A stretch of 64,000 nt of DNA from positions 615,756 through 679,755 of the forward strand of contig NZ_LJYG01000112.1 of NCBI RefSeq assembly GCF_001440035.1, read 5' to 3'. The first letter of the stretch is position 1; each line of letters opens with the position of its first letter. This document shows positions 49,264 through 59,443 of this stretch, one piece after another. The notes under the pieces were generated by a model that was given only the letters and a program-made list of their open reading frames with translations, ran no database searches and had not been told where the DNA came from. Made by a program: the position numbers and the translations under genes. This stretch comes from Bradyrhizobium manausense (GTDB lineage: Bacteria > Pseudomonadota > Alphaproteobacteria > Rhizobiales > Xanthobacteraceae).

Positions 49264-49267
<4 letters not shown>
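48284..49267 (-). CDS. Peptide-type ABC transporter ATP-binding protein (DppF/OppF type)
   Basis: A 327-residue ATPase with Walker A GESGCGKS, signature FSGGQRQR, Walker B LIVCDEA, and the C-terminal oligopeptide-transporter extension including CRFHTRCPYVFDRCR, whose cysteines are typical of a DppD/DppF iron-sulfur or zinc site. It is the last gene of the hydantoinase operon and overlaps the DppD-type gene by 4 bases. Confidence 0.92.
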
Positions 49268-50253
<986 letters not shown>

Positions 50254-50267
50254 CGCGATCAGCCCGT

Positions 50268-51191
50268 TCAGAGACGCTTGGCCATGCGCGGATCGAGCGC
50301 ATCGCGAAGGCCGTCGCCGAGCAGGTTCACGGCGAGCACGGTGACGGACAGGAAGGCCGCCGGGAAGAACACGATGTAGGGCTTGACCTGCCACAGCGCG
50401 CGGCCCTCGGCCATGACGTTGCCCCAGGACGGAATGGTGGGTGGCGTGCCGGCACCGATGAAGGACAGGATCGCCTCGGTGATCATGGCGCTGGCGCAGA
50501 TATAGGTCGCCTGCACCAGCATCGGCGCAACCGTGTTGGGCAGGATGTGGCGCAGGATGATCATCGGCGTGCGTGTGCCGCACGCGACCGCCGCATCCAC
50601 ATAAGGCTGCTCGCGCAGCGACAGCACCACGCTGCGGACCAGGCGCGAGACGCGCGGGATCTCGGCGATGGTGATGGCCAGGATGACGTTGCCGACGCTG
50701 CCGCGCGTCAGCGCCATCAGCGCGATCGCGAGCAGGATCGGCGGGATCGACATCAAGCCGTCCATGAAGCGCATCAAGATGCCGTCGGCCCAGCGGACGA
50801 AGCCCGAGACCATGCCGATGGCAAGGCCGGCCGCGGAGGCGAAGATCGCAACCGACAGCCCGACCGTGAGCGAGACCCGCGCGCCGAACAGCACGCGCGA
50901 ATAGATATCGCGGCCGAGCACGTCGGTGCCGAACCAGAACGCTGCCGACGGCGCCCTCGTGCGCTTGGCAGGCGCGAGCGCAGTCGGCTCGACGGTCCAG
51001 AGATACGGCGCAAAAACCGCGATCAGCACGAGCACCAGCAGCAACAGGCCGCCGATCGCGACGGTCGGATGGCCGCGCAAGAACCCGATGAAGCCCCGGC
51101 GGATCGTGACCGGCCGCAGGATGTCAGGCAGTTGCGGCGCGAGGACGAGCCCGGCCGGAAGCGACTGCGGGTTGACAGTGGTATCGGTCAA
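50268..51191 (-). CDS. Peptide-type ABC transporter permease (DppC type)
   Basis: A 307-residue permease with an N-terminal membrane anchor, the DppC segment [19 protein letters not shown] and the EAA-type loop [20 protein letters not shown]. The start is a TTG at 51191, overlapping the DppB-type stop as TTGA; no ATG or GTG fits in frame without extending into the DppB gene. It forms the channel with the DppB-type protein. Confidence 0.88.
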   Translation of the reverse strand: MTDTTVNPQSLPAGLVLAPQLPDILRPVTIRRGFIGFLRGHPTVAIGGLLLLVLVLIAVFAPYLWTVEPTALAPAKRTRAPSAAFWFGTDVLGRDIYSRVLFGARVSLTVGLSVAIFASAAGLAIGMVSGFVRWADGILMRFMDGLMSIPPILLAIALMALTRGSVGNVILAITIAEIPRVSRLVRSVVLSLREQPYVDAAVACGTRTPMIILRHILPNTVAPMLVQATYICASAMITEAILSFIGAGTPPTIPSWGNVMAEGRALWQVKPYIVFFPAAFLSVTVLAVNLLGDGLRDALDPRMAKRL

Positions 51192-52129
51192 TAGCGGATC
51201 CTCGGGTCGACGAGCGTGTAGGTGACGTCGATCATCAGGTTGACGAGGACGTAGACGAAGCTGAACAGCAGCACGATGCCCTGAATGACGGGATAGTCGC
51301 GCCGCAGGATCGCATCGATGGTGAGACGGCCAAGACCGGGAATCGCGAACACGCTTTCCGTCACGACCGCGCCGCCGATCAGGAGCGCGATGCCGATGCC
51401 GATCACGGTGACGATCGGCACCGCCGCGTTCTTCAGCGCATGAATGAACAGGATGCCGCCCTGCCCGAGGCCCTTGGCCTTGGCGGTGCGGACATAGTCC
51501 TGCTGCAGCACTTCGAGCATGGCGGCACGGGTGATGCGCGCCACCAGCGCGATATAGACGCAGCCGAGCGCAATCGCCGGCAGGATCAAATTCTGCAGCC
51601 ACGGCCAGAAGCCCTGGTTGAGCGGCGTATAGCCCTGCACCGGAAGCCATTCGAGCTCGAGTGCGAAGATGTAAGCCAGCATGTAGCCGACCACGAAGAC
51701 CGGCAGCGAGAAGCCGAACACGGCGAAGCCCATGATGGCCCGATCGATGAAACTGCCGGCCTTCCACGCCGCAACGACACCGAGCGGCACCGCGACGAGG
51801 ATCGTGAGCAGCAGCGTGATCACCATCAGCGATAGCGTCGGTCCGAGACGCTGCCCGATCATGGTCGACACCGGCAGGTTGGTGAAGATCGAGGTGCCGA
51901 GATCGCCGTGCATGAGACGCCAGACCCAGCTTCCGAACTGGATCAGGAACGGCCGGTCGAGGCCGAGGCTCTGGCGGATGCGCTCCACATCCTCCGGGCT
52001 CGCCTGGTCGCCCGCGATCACCACGGCCGGATCACCCGGCGCGATATAGAGCAGGCTGAACACGAACAGCGCGACAATCGCCATCACCGGCAAGGTGGCG
52101 ACGATGCGCCGGAGGATGTAGGAAAGCAT
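51188..52129 (-). CDS. Peptide-type ABC transporter permease (DppB type)
   Basis: A 313-residue permease beginning MLSYILRRIVATLPVMAIVA, with the DppB hallmarks VERIRQSLGLDRPFLIQFG and the EAA-type loop QQDYVRTAKAKGLGQGGILF. It follows the binding-protein gene by 17 bases. Confidence 0.93.
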   Translation of the reverse strand: MLSYILRRIVATLPVMAIVALFVFSLLYIAPGDPAVVIAGDQASPEDVERIRQSLGLDRPFLIQFGSWVWRLMHGDLGTSIFTNLPVSTMIGQRLGPTLSLMVITLLLTILVAVPLGVVAAWKAGSFIDRAIMGFAVFGFSLPVFVVGYMLAYIFALELEWLPVQGYTPLNQGFWPWLQNLILPAIALGCVYIALVARITRAAMLEVLQQDYVRTAKAKGLGQGGILFIHALKNAAVPIVTVIGIGIALLIGGAVVTESVFAIPGLGRLTIDAILRRDYPVIQGIVLLFSFVYVLVNLMIDVTYTLVDPRIRY

Positions 52130-52146
52130 CTGGCCTCAGCGCAGGA

Positions 52147-53751
52147 TCATGCGGTCTTCGTCACGCCCCAGAAGAACGGCAGCGGTCCCTTGGTCACACC
52201 GGAGACATTCTTGCGCCACGCGGTGTAGGTCAGGAAGAAGCCGGTCGGCGCGTAGACGACGTCATCCATCGCCGCCTTGTTGAGACGGCCGATCGCGGCC
52301 TTCTCTTCGTCGAGGTTCTTGGCTTCGAACCAGGACGTGACCTCCTTTTCCGTGCCGGCGCTGGTCGGCCAGCCGAACCAGGCCTTGTCGCCATTGGCAC
52401 GAATGGCGGTGTAGGGCGCGGGATTGATGCAGTCCGCGCCGGCATGCCAGGTGTGGAACATGTTCCAGCCGCCCTGGCCCGGCGGCGTCTTCTGGGCGCG
52501 GCGCGAGCCGACCGTGCCCCAATCCGTCGCCACGAAGTCGACATTCATGCCGAGCTTCTTCAACAGATCGGCCGTCACGTCGCCCATCGCCTTGGTGATC
52601 GGCTGGTCTTGCGCGACGAGACACGTCACCGGCTGGCCGGAATAGCCGCTCTCGGCGAGCAGCTTCTTGGCGGCATCAAGATCCCGCTTGCCCTTCAGGA
52701 CCTCGCCACCCATCTCGGTGTAAAGAGGCGTGTCGGGCGTGAAGAAGCCGGGCAGCGGCTTCCACAGCGAATCGTCGTCGCCAACGAGCGCGCGCATATA
52801 GTCTTCCTGGCTCATCGCCATCAGCACGGCGCGCCGCGCGCGCACGTCGTTGAAGGGCGGATACAGGAAGTTCATGCGGAACGAGCCGATATTGCCGAGC
52901 GGATCGCCGATATCGACATTGATGTTCTTGTTCTTCTTCAGCACCGGAACGAGATCGGCGATCGGGTTCTCCCACCAGTCGATCTCGCCATTCTGCAACG
53001 CCGCCGCCGCGGTCGCCGGATCCGGCATGATCACCCACTCGATGCGATCGAGCAGGATCTGCTTGCCGCCTGCGAGCCAGGACGCTTTCTCCTGCCGCGG
53101 CGCATAGTCGGCGAATTTTTCGAACACCGCTTTCGCGCCCGGCACCCATTCGCCCGCGACGAACTTCATCGGGCCGGAGCCGATATAATCCGAAATCTGC
53201 TTGAACGGATCGGTCTGCGCGATGCGTTCCGGCATGATGAAGGCGCAGGGCGAATTGTTCTTGGCGAGCGCGTAGAGCAGCTTCGGAAAGGGTTGCTTCA
53301 GCACCCATTTGAAGGTGCGATCGTCGACGGCCGTGAGTTCCTGCTGGATCGCCTTGAGCATCAGGCCCATGGGGTCGCGCGCAGCCCAGCGGCTGAGGCT
53401 CGCGACGACGTCCTTGCTCCGCACCGGCTCGCCGTCGTGGAATTTCAGGCCCGAGCGCAGCTTGAACGTCCAGGTCGTGCCGTCGTCCGTCACTTCCTCG
53501 GATTCGACCATCTGCCGTTGCGGCTGGAACGAGGAATCGATGCCGTAGAGCGTGTCCCAGACCATCGCGGCCGCATTGCGCACGACATATTGGGTGCCCC
53601 AGATCGGGTCAAAATTGGCGAGATTGGCCTGCGGCACGAAACGCAGGGTCCGGGCTGCCGCGCCTTGCGCGATCGCCGGGGCCGAGAGGCCACCGGTCAA
53701 TGCCAGACCGCTCGCGCCGGCCAGTCCCTTCAATACCGTCCTGCGATCCAT
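52147..53751 (-). CDS. Peptide-type ABC transporter substrate-binding protein (DppA/SBP_bac_5 type)
   Basis: A 534-residue periplasmic receptor with a twin-arginine-like signal (MDRRTVLKGLAGASGLALTG, then APAIAQ). The cluster-C binding-protein fold is shown by GTTWTFKLRSGLKFHDGEPV and YIGSGPMKF. ATG at 53751 follows GAGGACTTT. It sits between the hydantoinase gene and the permeases, so its ligand is more likely a hydantoin, carbamoyl-amino acid or short peptide than a free peptide mix; this is inference from context. A 179-base gap before it has no gene. Confidence 0.9.
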   Translation of the reverse strand: MDRRTVLKGLAGASGLALTGGLSAPAIAQGAAARTLRFVPQANLANFDPIWGTQYVVRNAAAMVWDTLYGIDSSFQPQRQMVESEEVTDDGTTWTFKLRSGLKFHDGEPVRSKDVVASLSRWAARDPMGLMLKAIQQELTAVDDRTFKWVLKQPFPKLLYALAKNNSPCAFIMPERIAQTDPFKQISDYIGSGPMKFVAGEWVPGAKAVFEKFADYAPRQEKASWLAGGKQILLDRIEWVIMPDPATAAAALQNGEIDWWENPIADLVPVLKKNKNINVDIGDPLGNIGSFRMNFLYPPFNDVRARRAVLMAMSQEDYMRALVGDDDSLWKPLPGFFTPDTPLYTEMGGEVLKGKRDLDAAKKLLAESGYSGQPVTCLVAQDQPITKAMGDVTADLLKKLGMNVDFVATDWGTVGSRRAQKTPPGQGGWNMFHTWHAGADCINPAPYTAIRANGDKAWFGWPTSAGTEKEVTSWFEAKNLDEEKAAIGRLNKAAMDDVVYAPTGFFLTYTAWRKNVSGVTKGPLPFFWGVTKTA

Positions 53752-53930
53752 AAAGTCCTCCAGTAAAGCCGTGGTGCCAGCCAATCATTGGCCAAAGGCA
53801 GGTGAAACAGAGCCCATCGGCCTGCAAATGGTATGCCAGCAACCGTTCCTTCGGCAGCGGGCTATTGGCGACTTGCGCCTGTCGCCGCGCAGCAGCGCGG
53901 ACGACGATCGTCGTCGCGCCGGGTGCGCGA

Positions 53931-55400
53931 TCACAGCAGTTTTGCTCCGAAATTCCGCTCCGGATCCATGTCCGCCACGAGCCGACCGGTCGGCTTCGCC
54001 GCCTCGCCGCCGCTGCGCGCCAGGAATTGGCCACTGCCGGCGCTGGCGAGACATTTGCCGCCGTCGACGATCAGCCGGCCACGCGACAGCACGGAAACCG
54101 GCCAGCCCCTGAGCTTGCGGCCGGCGAACGGCGTGTAGCCGGCGAGATCGTGCATCATCTCGTCGGCGATCACGGTCTCGCGGTTGGGATCCCAGATCGC
54201 GATATCGGCATCGGCGCCAACGGCGATCGAGCCCTTGCGCGGACGCAGATTGTAGATCTTTGCCGGCGCCGTCGCGGTCAGCTCGACGAATTTTTCGAGA
54301 CCGAGCCTGCCCTTCGAGACCATCGCGTCGAACAGCAGCGGCAGCCGTAGCTCCAATCCCGGAAGGCCGTTGGCGACCTGCTTGAAGTTCGGATTGGGGC
54401 CGGCACGCAGCTTGCCGGTCTCATCAAAGCGATAGGGCGCGTGATCCGACGAGATGGTCTGGAGATCGCCGAGCGACAATGCCTGCCACAGTGCTTCCTG
54501 GTCGGAATGCGTGCGCGGCGGCGGACTGCACATCCACTTCGCGCCTTCCGCGCCGGGCTTGTCGAGATCGCTAGCGGTGAGGAACAGATATTGCGGGCAA
54601 GTCTCGGCAAACACCTTCAGCCCCTGCCCCCGCGAGTCGCGGATCACCTTGGCGCCTTCGGCGGTCGAGACATGGAAGATCATGATCGGCTGGTCGATCA
54701 GCGCCGCCATGCCGATCAGCCGGGTGAAGGCTTCCGCCTCAGACACGCGGGCGTGGCTGACGGCGTGGTATTTCGGCATGGTGTAGCCGCGCGCGAGCAG
54801 CCGCTTCACCATCCACGCGATGATGCCGTGGTTCTCCGCGTGCGCACACAGCATTGCGCCGGACTGGCGCGCGGCGAGGAGGATGTCGAGCAGCGGCTCG
54901 TCGTCCACCTTGAGCCGGTCATAGGTCATGAAGATCTTGATCGAGGCATGGCCCTGCTTCACCAATGCGGGAATGTGCTCTTCGACCGTCTCCCTGGTCG
55001 CATCCGCAATGATCATGTGAAAGGCGTAGTCGATCACGGCGCCCTTCCTGGCGAGTGCGTGATAATCCTCCACCACCTGCGGCAGCTTCATGCCGACATG
55101 CTGCGCTGCGAACGGAATCACCGTGGTGGTGCCGCCAAACGCCGCCGATACGGTCGCGCTCTCGAACGTATCGGCATTCATGATGCCGGCCGCGGAGAGC
55201 TGCTCGATATGGGCGTGGCTGTCGACGCCACCAGGCAGCACCAGCTTGCCGCGCGCATCGATCTCGCGCTTGGCCGGAGGCAGACCACGACCGATGGCCG
55301 CAATGGTCTCGCCGGAGATGGCAACGTCCGCCTCGAACACGTCTGTTGTTGTGGCGACGCGCCCGCCGCGGATGATGAGGTCGTAGGTGGGTTCGGTCAT
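53931..55400 (-). CDS. hydA: Dihydropyrimidinase / D-hydantoinase
   Basis: A 489-residue cytoplasmic hydrolase that opens hydantoin or dihydropyrimidine rings. Metal ligands are GGVDSHAHIEQ (His62, His64), the carboxylated lysine in HASIKIFMTYD (Lys155), and SSDHAPYRFDETGK. The family starts with TYDLIIRGGRVAT, so ATG at 55400 was chosen over an upstream in-frame start. The carbamoylase gene lies 46 bases upstream, giving the standard two-step route: hydantoin to N-carbamoyl acid to amino acid. Confidence 0.92.
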   Translation of the reverse strand: MTEPTYDLIIRGGRVATTTDVFEADVAISGETIAAIGRGLPPAKREIDARGKLVLPGGVDSHAHIEQLSAAGIMNADTFESATVSAAFGGTTTVIPFAAQHVGMKLPQVVEDYHALARKGAVIDYAFHMIIADATRETVEEHIPALVKQGHASIKIFMTYDRLKVDDEPLLDILLAARQSGAMLCAHAENHGIIAWMVKRLLARGYTMPKYHAVSHARVSEAEAFTRLIGMAALIDQPIMIFHVSTAEGAKVIRDSRGQGLKVFAETCPQYLFLTASDLDKPGAEGAKWMCSPPPRTHSDQEALWQALSLGDLQTISSDHAPYRFDETGKLRAGPNPNFKQVANGLPGLELRLPLLFDAMVSKGRLGLEKFVELTATAPAKIYNLRPRKGSIAVGADADIAIWDPNRETVIADEMMHDLAGYTPFAGRKLRGWPVSVLSRGRLIVDGGKCLASAGSGQFLARSGGEAAKPTGRLVADMDPERNFGAKLL

Positions 55401-55446
55401 GAGGCACTCCATGGTTGATCGCCAGCTTGCGAGAAGGCCGTCCGCA

Positions 55447-56379
55447 TCACTTCTCAGGCGGCGGCACCGCACCGGTGCGGCTGGTGATCAGGCCGTAATG
55501 CTCGATGCGGCGATGCCTGGCGAAGTCGAAGATCGTGGTCTTGCCGAAGGTGGTGGCGTCGAGGTCGCAGGCGTGGACCAGAACCTCGTCATCGTCGGTC
55601 TTTGCTTCGGCAACGATCTCGCCATTGGGATCGACGATCAGGCTGCCGCCGAACAGCGCATGCCCATCCTCGACGCCGGCCTTGGCGACCGCAACCACCC
55701 AGGTCGCATTCTGATAGGCGCCGGCCTGCACGGAGAGGCGGTTGTGGAACAGGCGCTTCTCGACGCCCTCTTCGCTCTTCTCCGCATTCACCGACGGCGT
55801 GTTGTAGCCGATCAGCACCATCTCGACGCCCTGCAAGCCCATGACGCGATAGGTCTCGGGCCAACGGCGATCGTTGCAGATGGCCATGCCGATGATGCCA
55901 CCGAGCTCGCGCCAGACGTTGAAGCCGAGATCGCCCGGCTCGAAATAGCGCTTCTCCAGGTGCTGATGCGAGCGGTGGGATTCGTATTCGACATGGCCGG
56001 GCAGATGGACCTTGCGATATTTGCCGACGATCCTGCCGGATTTGTCGGTGAGGATCGCGGTGTTGAAGTGGTGACCGTCGGGCGTCAGCTCGGCATAGCC
56101 GAAATTCATCGCGATTCTGTGCTGCGCCGCGCGCTCGAACAGCGGCATGGTCGCCGCATTCGGCATCTCGCGCTCGAACCAGCTGTCGAACTCGGCTCGG
56201 TCCTCCACATACCAGCGCGGGAAGAACGTCGTCAGTGCCAGCTCGGGATAGACGATGAGATCGGCGCCTCTTCTCTTGGCTTCGTCCATCAGCGCGATCA
56301 TGCGCTTGACCACGGCCTCGCGGCTGTCGGCCCTCTGAATCGGGCCCATCTGAGCGGCTGCAACTGTGACGATACGCAT
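55447..56379 (-). CDS. N-carbamoyl-D-amino acid amidohydrolase (nitrilase superfamily)
   Basis: A 310-residue enzyme that releases a D-amino acid, ammonia and CO2 from its N-carbamoyl form. The nitrilase triad is present: YPELALTTFFPRW (Glu46), YRKVHLPGH (Lys123), AICNDRRWPETYRVMGLQG (Cys168). The last segment is nearly that of the Agrobacterium D-carbamoylase, which separates it from beta-ureidopropionase. ATG at 56379 follows CAGGA after nine bases; a longer reading to 56667 is not credible. It is the first gene of the operon. Confidence 0.9.
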   Translation of the reverse strand: MRIVTVAAAQMGPIQRADSREAVVKRMIALMDEAKRRGADLIVYPELALTTFFPRWYVEDRAEFDSWFEREMPNAATMPLFERAAQHRIAMNFGYAELTPDGHHFNTAILTDKSGRIVGKYRKVHLPGHVEYESHRSHQHLEKRYFEPGDLGFNVWRELGGIIGMAICNDRRWPETYRVMGLQGVEMVLIGYNTPSVNAEKSEEGVEKRLFHNRLSVQAGAYQNATWVVAVAKAGVEDGHALFGGSLIVDPNGEIVAEAKTDDDEVLVHACDLDATTFGKTTIFDFARHRRIEHYGLITSRTGAVPPPEK

Positions 56380-56856
56380 CAGCGATGTCCTGACTTCTTG
56401 ACGACTTTTTTTGGCGAGGCTGGCGATCGCAGCTTCAAGGGCGGGTCTGCGCGCGCAGCATAACGTGGCCGAGCGGCGTTTTGCCAGCCAAGCAGCTTTC
56501 ATGCCGTCCGTTCTCCCCGTTCGGCACCTTGCAGCCGCGCCCCAGTAAACCCTCGGGCGCGGCGATGATACTCCACGTCCAGAGGATGCGCGCTCACCTC
56601 CATCTCGGTGGACCGCACTGCCCGCGGAATGAGCACGTGAGCATAGGGATAACGTGCAGCGCACCACGGATTTTCCGCGATGAATTAGCGACTTTCGCCC
56701 GCTGCAATCGAAGGAATTGAGCTGTCTGGCTAATTTACAGGCGTCAACTCACGGGGCTGCCGGAACTCTGGCCTTCGCTTCCCGTTGATGATTTAAGCAC
56801 ATCCCAGCACATCCCTCGCCCGCGATCGCGTGCGCTTCCCTCCCGGAGTTTCACCG
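56380..56856. other. Divergent intergenic region before the carbamoylase and MFS genes
   Basis: This 477-base gap must hold the promoter of the minus-strand hydantoinase operon and of the plus-strand MFS gene. It includes a run of seven T (56406-56412), a tandem AGCACATCCC pair at 56796-56815 and the palindrome CGCGATCGCG at 56821-56830. I recognise no regulator site or gene. Confidence 0.5.
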
Positions 56857-57993
56857 ATGGCCTCAGCCGACCGGCCGGCGACGCGGCTCGCCACGCGCCT
56901 CTCGTTCCTGGTCGCCGGATTCGGCCTTGCGTGCTGGGCGCCGCTGGTTCCGTTCGCGAAGGCACGGCTCGCGGTCGACGACGCCGTCCTCGGCCTGCTG
57001 CTGCTCAGCCTCGGCATCGGCTCGGTCGTTGCGATGCTCGCAACCGGCATTTTGAGCGCGCGTTACGGCACCAAGCCGATCATCATCGCCGGCGGGATCG
57101 GCCTTGCCCTGATGTTGCCGCTGCTGGTCGTCGCCGGCACGCCTGTAGCGTTGGCGCTGTCGCTGCTCGCATTCGGAGCCGCGCTCGGCTCCATCGATGT
57201 CGCCATGAACATCCACGCCGTCGAGGTCGAGCGCGCGGCAGGACAGCCGCTGATGTCGGGCTTTCATGCGCTGTTCAGCATTGGCGGGTTTGCCGGATCG
57301 GCGGTGATGACGGCGCTGCTGTCGCTGCATCTTGGACCGCTCGGAAGCGCATTGATCTGTTCCGTACTGATGCTGATCGCGATGGCGATGACTTGGCCAC
57401 GCCTGCTGCGCAGGACACAGGCGCAGGAGGGACCGCTGTTCGTGCTGCCGCACGGCATCGTGCTGTTGCTGGCGCTGCTGGCCGCCGTCACGTTCCTGAT
57501 CGAAGGCGCGATGCTGGACTGGGGTGCCCTGCTCGTCATCGGCGCGGGCCTCGTCAGCGAGGCTCGCGGTGGGATCGGCTACATCGTGTTCTCGATTGCG
57601 ATGACCGTGGGCCGGCTTGGCGGCGACGCTGTCGTTGCGCGGATCGGCAATCGCGCGACATTGATCGGGGGAAGCCTGCTTGCGGTCGCGGGCCTTGCGG
57701 TGCTGCTGCTCGCACCGAGCGCGGCCATTGCCATCGCCGGTTTCCTGCTGATCGGCCTTGGCGCCTCGAACCTCGTGCCGGTGCTGTTCCGTGGTGCGGC
57801 CAGGCAGACCGCCATGCCCACCGGGCTTGCGGTGGCGTCGATCACCACCGCCGGCTATGCCGGTGTGCTGGTTGGCCCTGCCGGCATCGGCTTTGTCGCC
57901 CATGCCATCGGATTGCCGGCGGCATTCTGGATGCTCGCCGCGCTGATGTGCATCGTCACGCTGTCGGCGCGCGCCGTGACCAGAAAAATTTAG
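56857..57993 (+). CDS. MFS transporter (YbjJ/fucose-permease-like)
   Basis: A 378-residue transporter with 12 hydrophobic segments, e.g. FLVAGFGLACWAPLVPFAKA and the inter-helix motif SARYGTKPIIIAGGI. The conserved GSIDVAMNIHAVEVER is typical of the YbjJ-like branch, which exports or imports sugars and drugs. ATG at 56857 was chosen over an in-frame GTG at 56830 because GGAG lies nine bases before it. It converges with the PepSY gene, only 4 bases apart. Substrate unknown. Confidence 0.85.
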   Translation: MASADRPATRLATRLSFLVAGFGLACWAPLVPFAKARLAVDDAVLGLLLLSLGIGSVVAMLATGILSARYGTKPIIIAGGIGLALMLPLLVVAGTPVALALSLLAFGAALGSIDVAMNIHAVEVERAAGQPLMSGFHALFSIGGFAGSAVMTALLSLHLGPLGSALICSVLMLIAMAMTWPRLLRRTQAQEGPLFVLPHGIVLLLALLAAVTFLIEGAMLDWGALLVIGAGLVSEARGGIGYIVFSIAMTVGRLGGDAVVARIGNRATLIGGSLLAVAGLAVLLLAPSAAIAIAGFLLIGLGASNLVPVLFRGAARQTAMPTGLAVASITTAGYAGVLVGPAGIGFVAHAIGLPAAFWMLAALMCIVTLSARAVTRKI

Positions 57994-57997
57994 CGCG

Positions 57998-59434
57998 TCA
58001 TGCGCCTTTGCTTGCAAAGGTTGCCCGCAAGCGCCGCCAGCCGATCACGATTCCGGTGACGGAGAACGCCAGGCCAAGCGCGCAAAGCCCGACGATCAGG
58101 CCATCGCGCAGGCGCGAATGCGCCATGAGGACGGGGACGTCCAGCGTATGCAGCGCGCTGTAGGCCCAGCGATAGACGCGCCGCGAAGCATCGAGCCTTT
58201 GCAGAATGCTGCCGTCAGCGCCGTCGATATCGAACCAGAGATCGCCGCAGCGTGAGCGATAGACTGGAGCGCCGGGAACGCTGGACCGAGCCGGATAGGC
58301 GTCGTCATCCGCAACAACCGACACCGCGCCGCAGCCTCCCGAAAGGCGCGTCGTGAGGCGGAGGACCTCCTGCGCATCCAGGAACGTCTTCTGCCGATCG
58401 CGGGCCGCCTCGCCCGCTTTGGTCAAGGTCTGGCGGCCAAGATCGGTCCGGTCGCGCCGAAAGACATTCGCATTGAAAGCAAACCATTCGACTTCGCGGG
58501 CAGAAATCGACAGCGCCCGCTGATCGAGCGATGGAGCCGTGCGCCAGTCCGGTACAGCATTCGTTATGCCCGCCTCAGCCGCGGTCAATTGCCCGCGCGA
58601 AAACAGCCGGCCGTGATCCATGGAGAGCCAGCCGCTGAAAATCCAGGTCAGCACGAAGACGGTCGAAACGAGACCGATGACGTGGTGCAGAGCGTGCCAG
58701 CCGCGATAGGGTGACGAGACCCGCCCCCGGACCTTGATCCTGATGACACCGAGCAGCGCCCCAAGCGCCGCCGCGATCAGGGCCACCAGCGCCAGCATCG
58801 AGACGACCCGGTCCCACAGCACCCAGTTGCTCCTGAGAACCGTCGGATAGATCCAGTGCACGACGCTGCCGACCCAATTCCAGCCGCGCTCGCTGCGGGT
58901 CGTGTCCAGCACCACCTCGCCGGTCCGCGACGACACGTAGATTTCCGTCCCGGCCGCATCGCCGAGAGCGATGCGAAATAGCGGCCGGTGGCGATCAAAC
59001 CCGTTCGGCACGCTCCATTGATCGTAATCGGCGCGCGCAATGATCGCAGCGCGTGCGGCATCGAGCCCGCGTCGGCGGGCATGGTCCTGTGCAATGGCGA
59101 GCGCGACATCGGGAAATTCCACCGAGGCGTCGGCTCCGTCTGACGCATGGACCGCCCGAACCCGCGACGGTCCCGACACGACATAGACCGGCCCGTCGCT
59201 GCGCTGGATCAGGCGAATGCGCGTGGCGTCCGTGATCCCGCTTGCGGCGACCGCGTCGGCAACCGGAATGATCGATGCCCCCTCCACCGGCGCCAGACCG
59301 GTGAGGCCTTCCGCCTCCGTCAGTGCGGGAAACGGAACGAAGTGCATCACGATCCCGCTTGCGAACCACATCGCGAACATCAGGCAGAACGCGATGCCGA
59401 GCCAGCGGTGCAGAAGGACGATCACGCCGGTCAT
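57998..59434 (-). CDS. PepSY-associated inner-membrane protein
   Basis: A 478-residue protein with four or five hydrophobic segments, beginning VLLHRWLGIAFCLMFAMWFASG, then two PepSY-like periplasmic parts and conserved HHVIGLVSTVFVLTWIFSGW. The His residues in the helices could bind haem, as proposed for PepSY membrane reductases acting with siderophore receptors. It follows the TonB-dependent receptor gene by nine bases and is in the same riboswitch-controlled transcript, so it probably handles the ligand brought in by that receptor. Confidence 0.85.
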   Translation of the reverse strand: MTGVIVLLHRWLGIAFCLMFAMWFASGIVMHFVPFPALTEAEGLTGLAPVEGASIIPVADAVAASGITDATRIRLIQRSDGPVYVVSGPSRVRAVHASDGADASVEFPDVALAIAQDHARRRGLDAARAAIIARADYDQWSVPNGFDRHRPLFRIALGDAAGTEIYVSSRTGEVVLDTTRSERGWNWVGSVVHWIYPTVLRSNWVLWDRVVSMLALVALIAAALGALLGVIRIKVRGRVSSPYRGWHALHHVIGLVSTVFVLTWIFSGWLSMDHGRLFSRGQLTAAEAGITNAVPDWRTAPSLDQRALSISAREVEWFAFNANVFRRDRTDLGRQTLTKAGEAARDRQKTFLDAQEVLRLTTRLSGGCGAVSVVADDDAYPARSSVPGAPVYRSRCGDLWFDIDGADGSILQRLDASRRVYRWAYSALHTLDVPVLMAHSRLRDGLIVGLCALGLAFSVTGIVIGWRRLRATFASKGA

Positions 59435-59443
59435 GTGATCCCC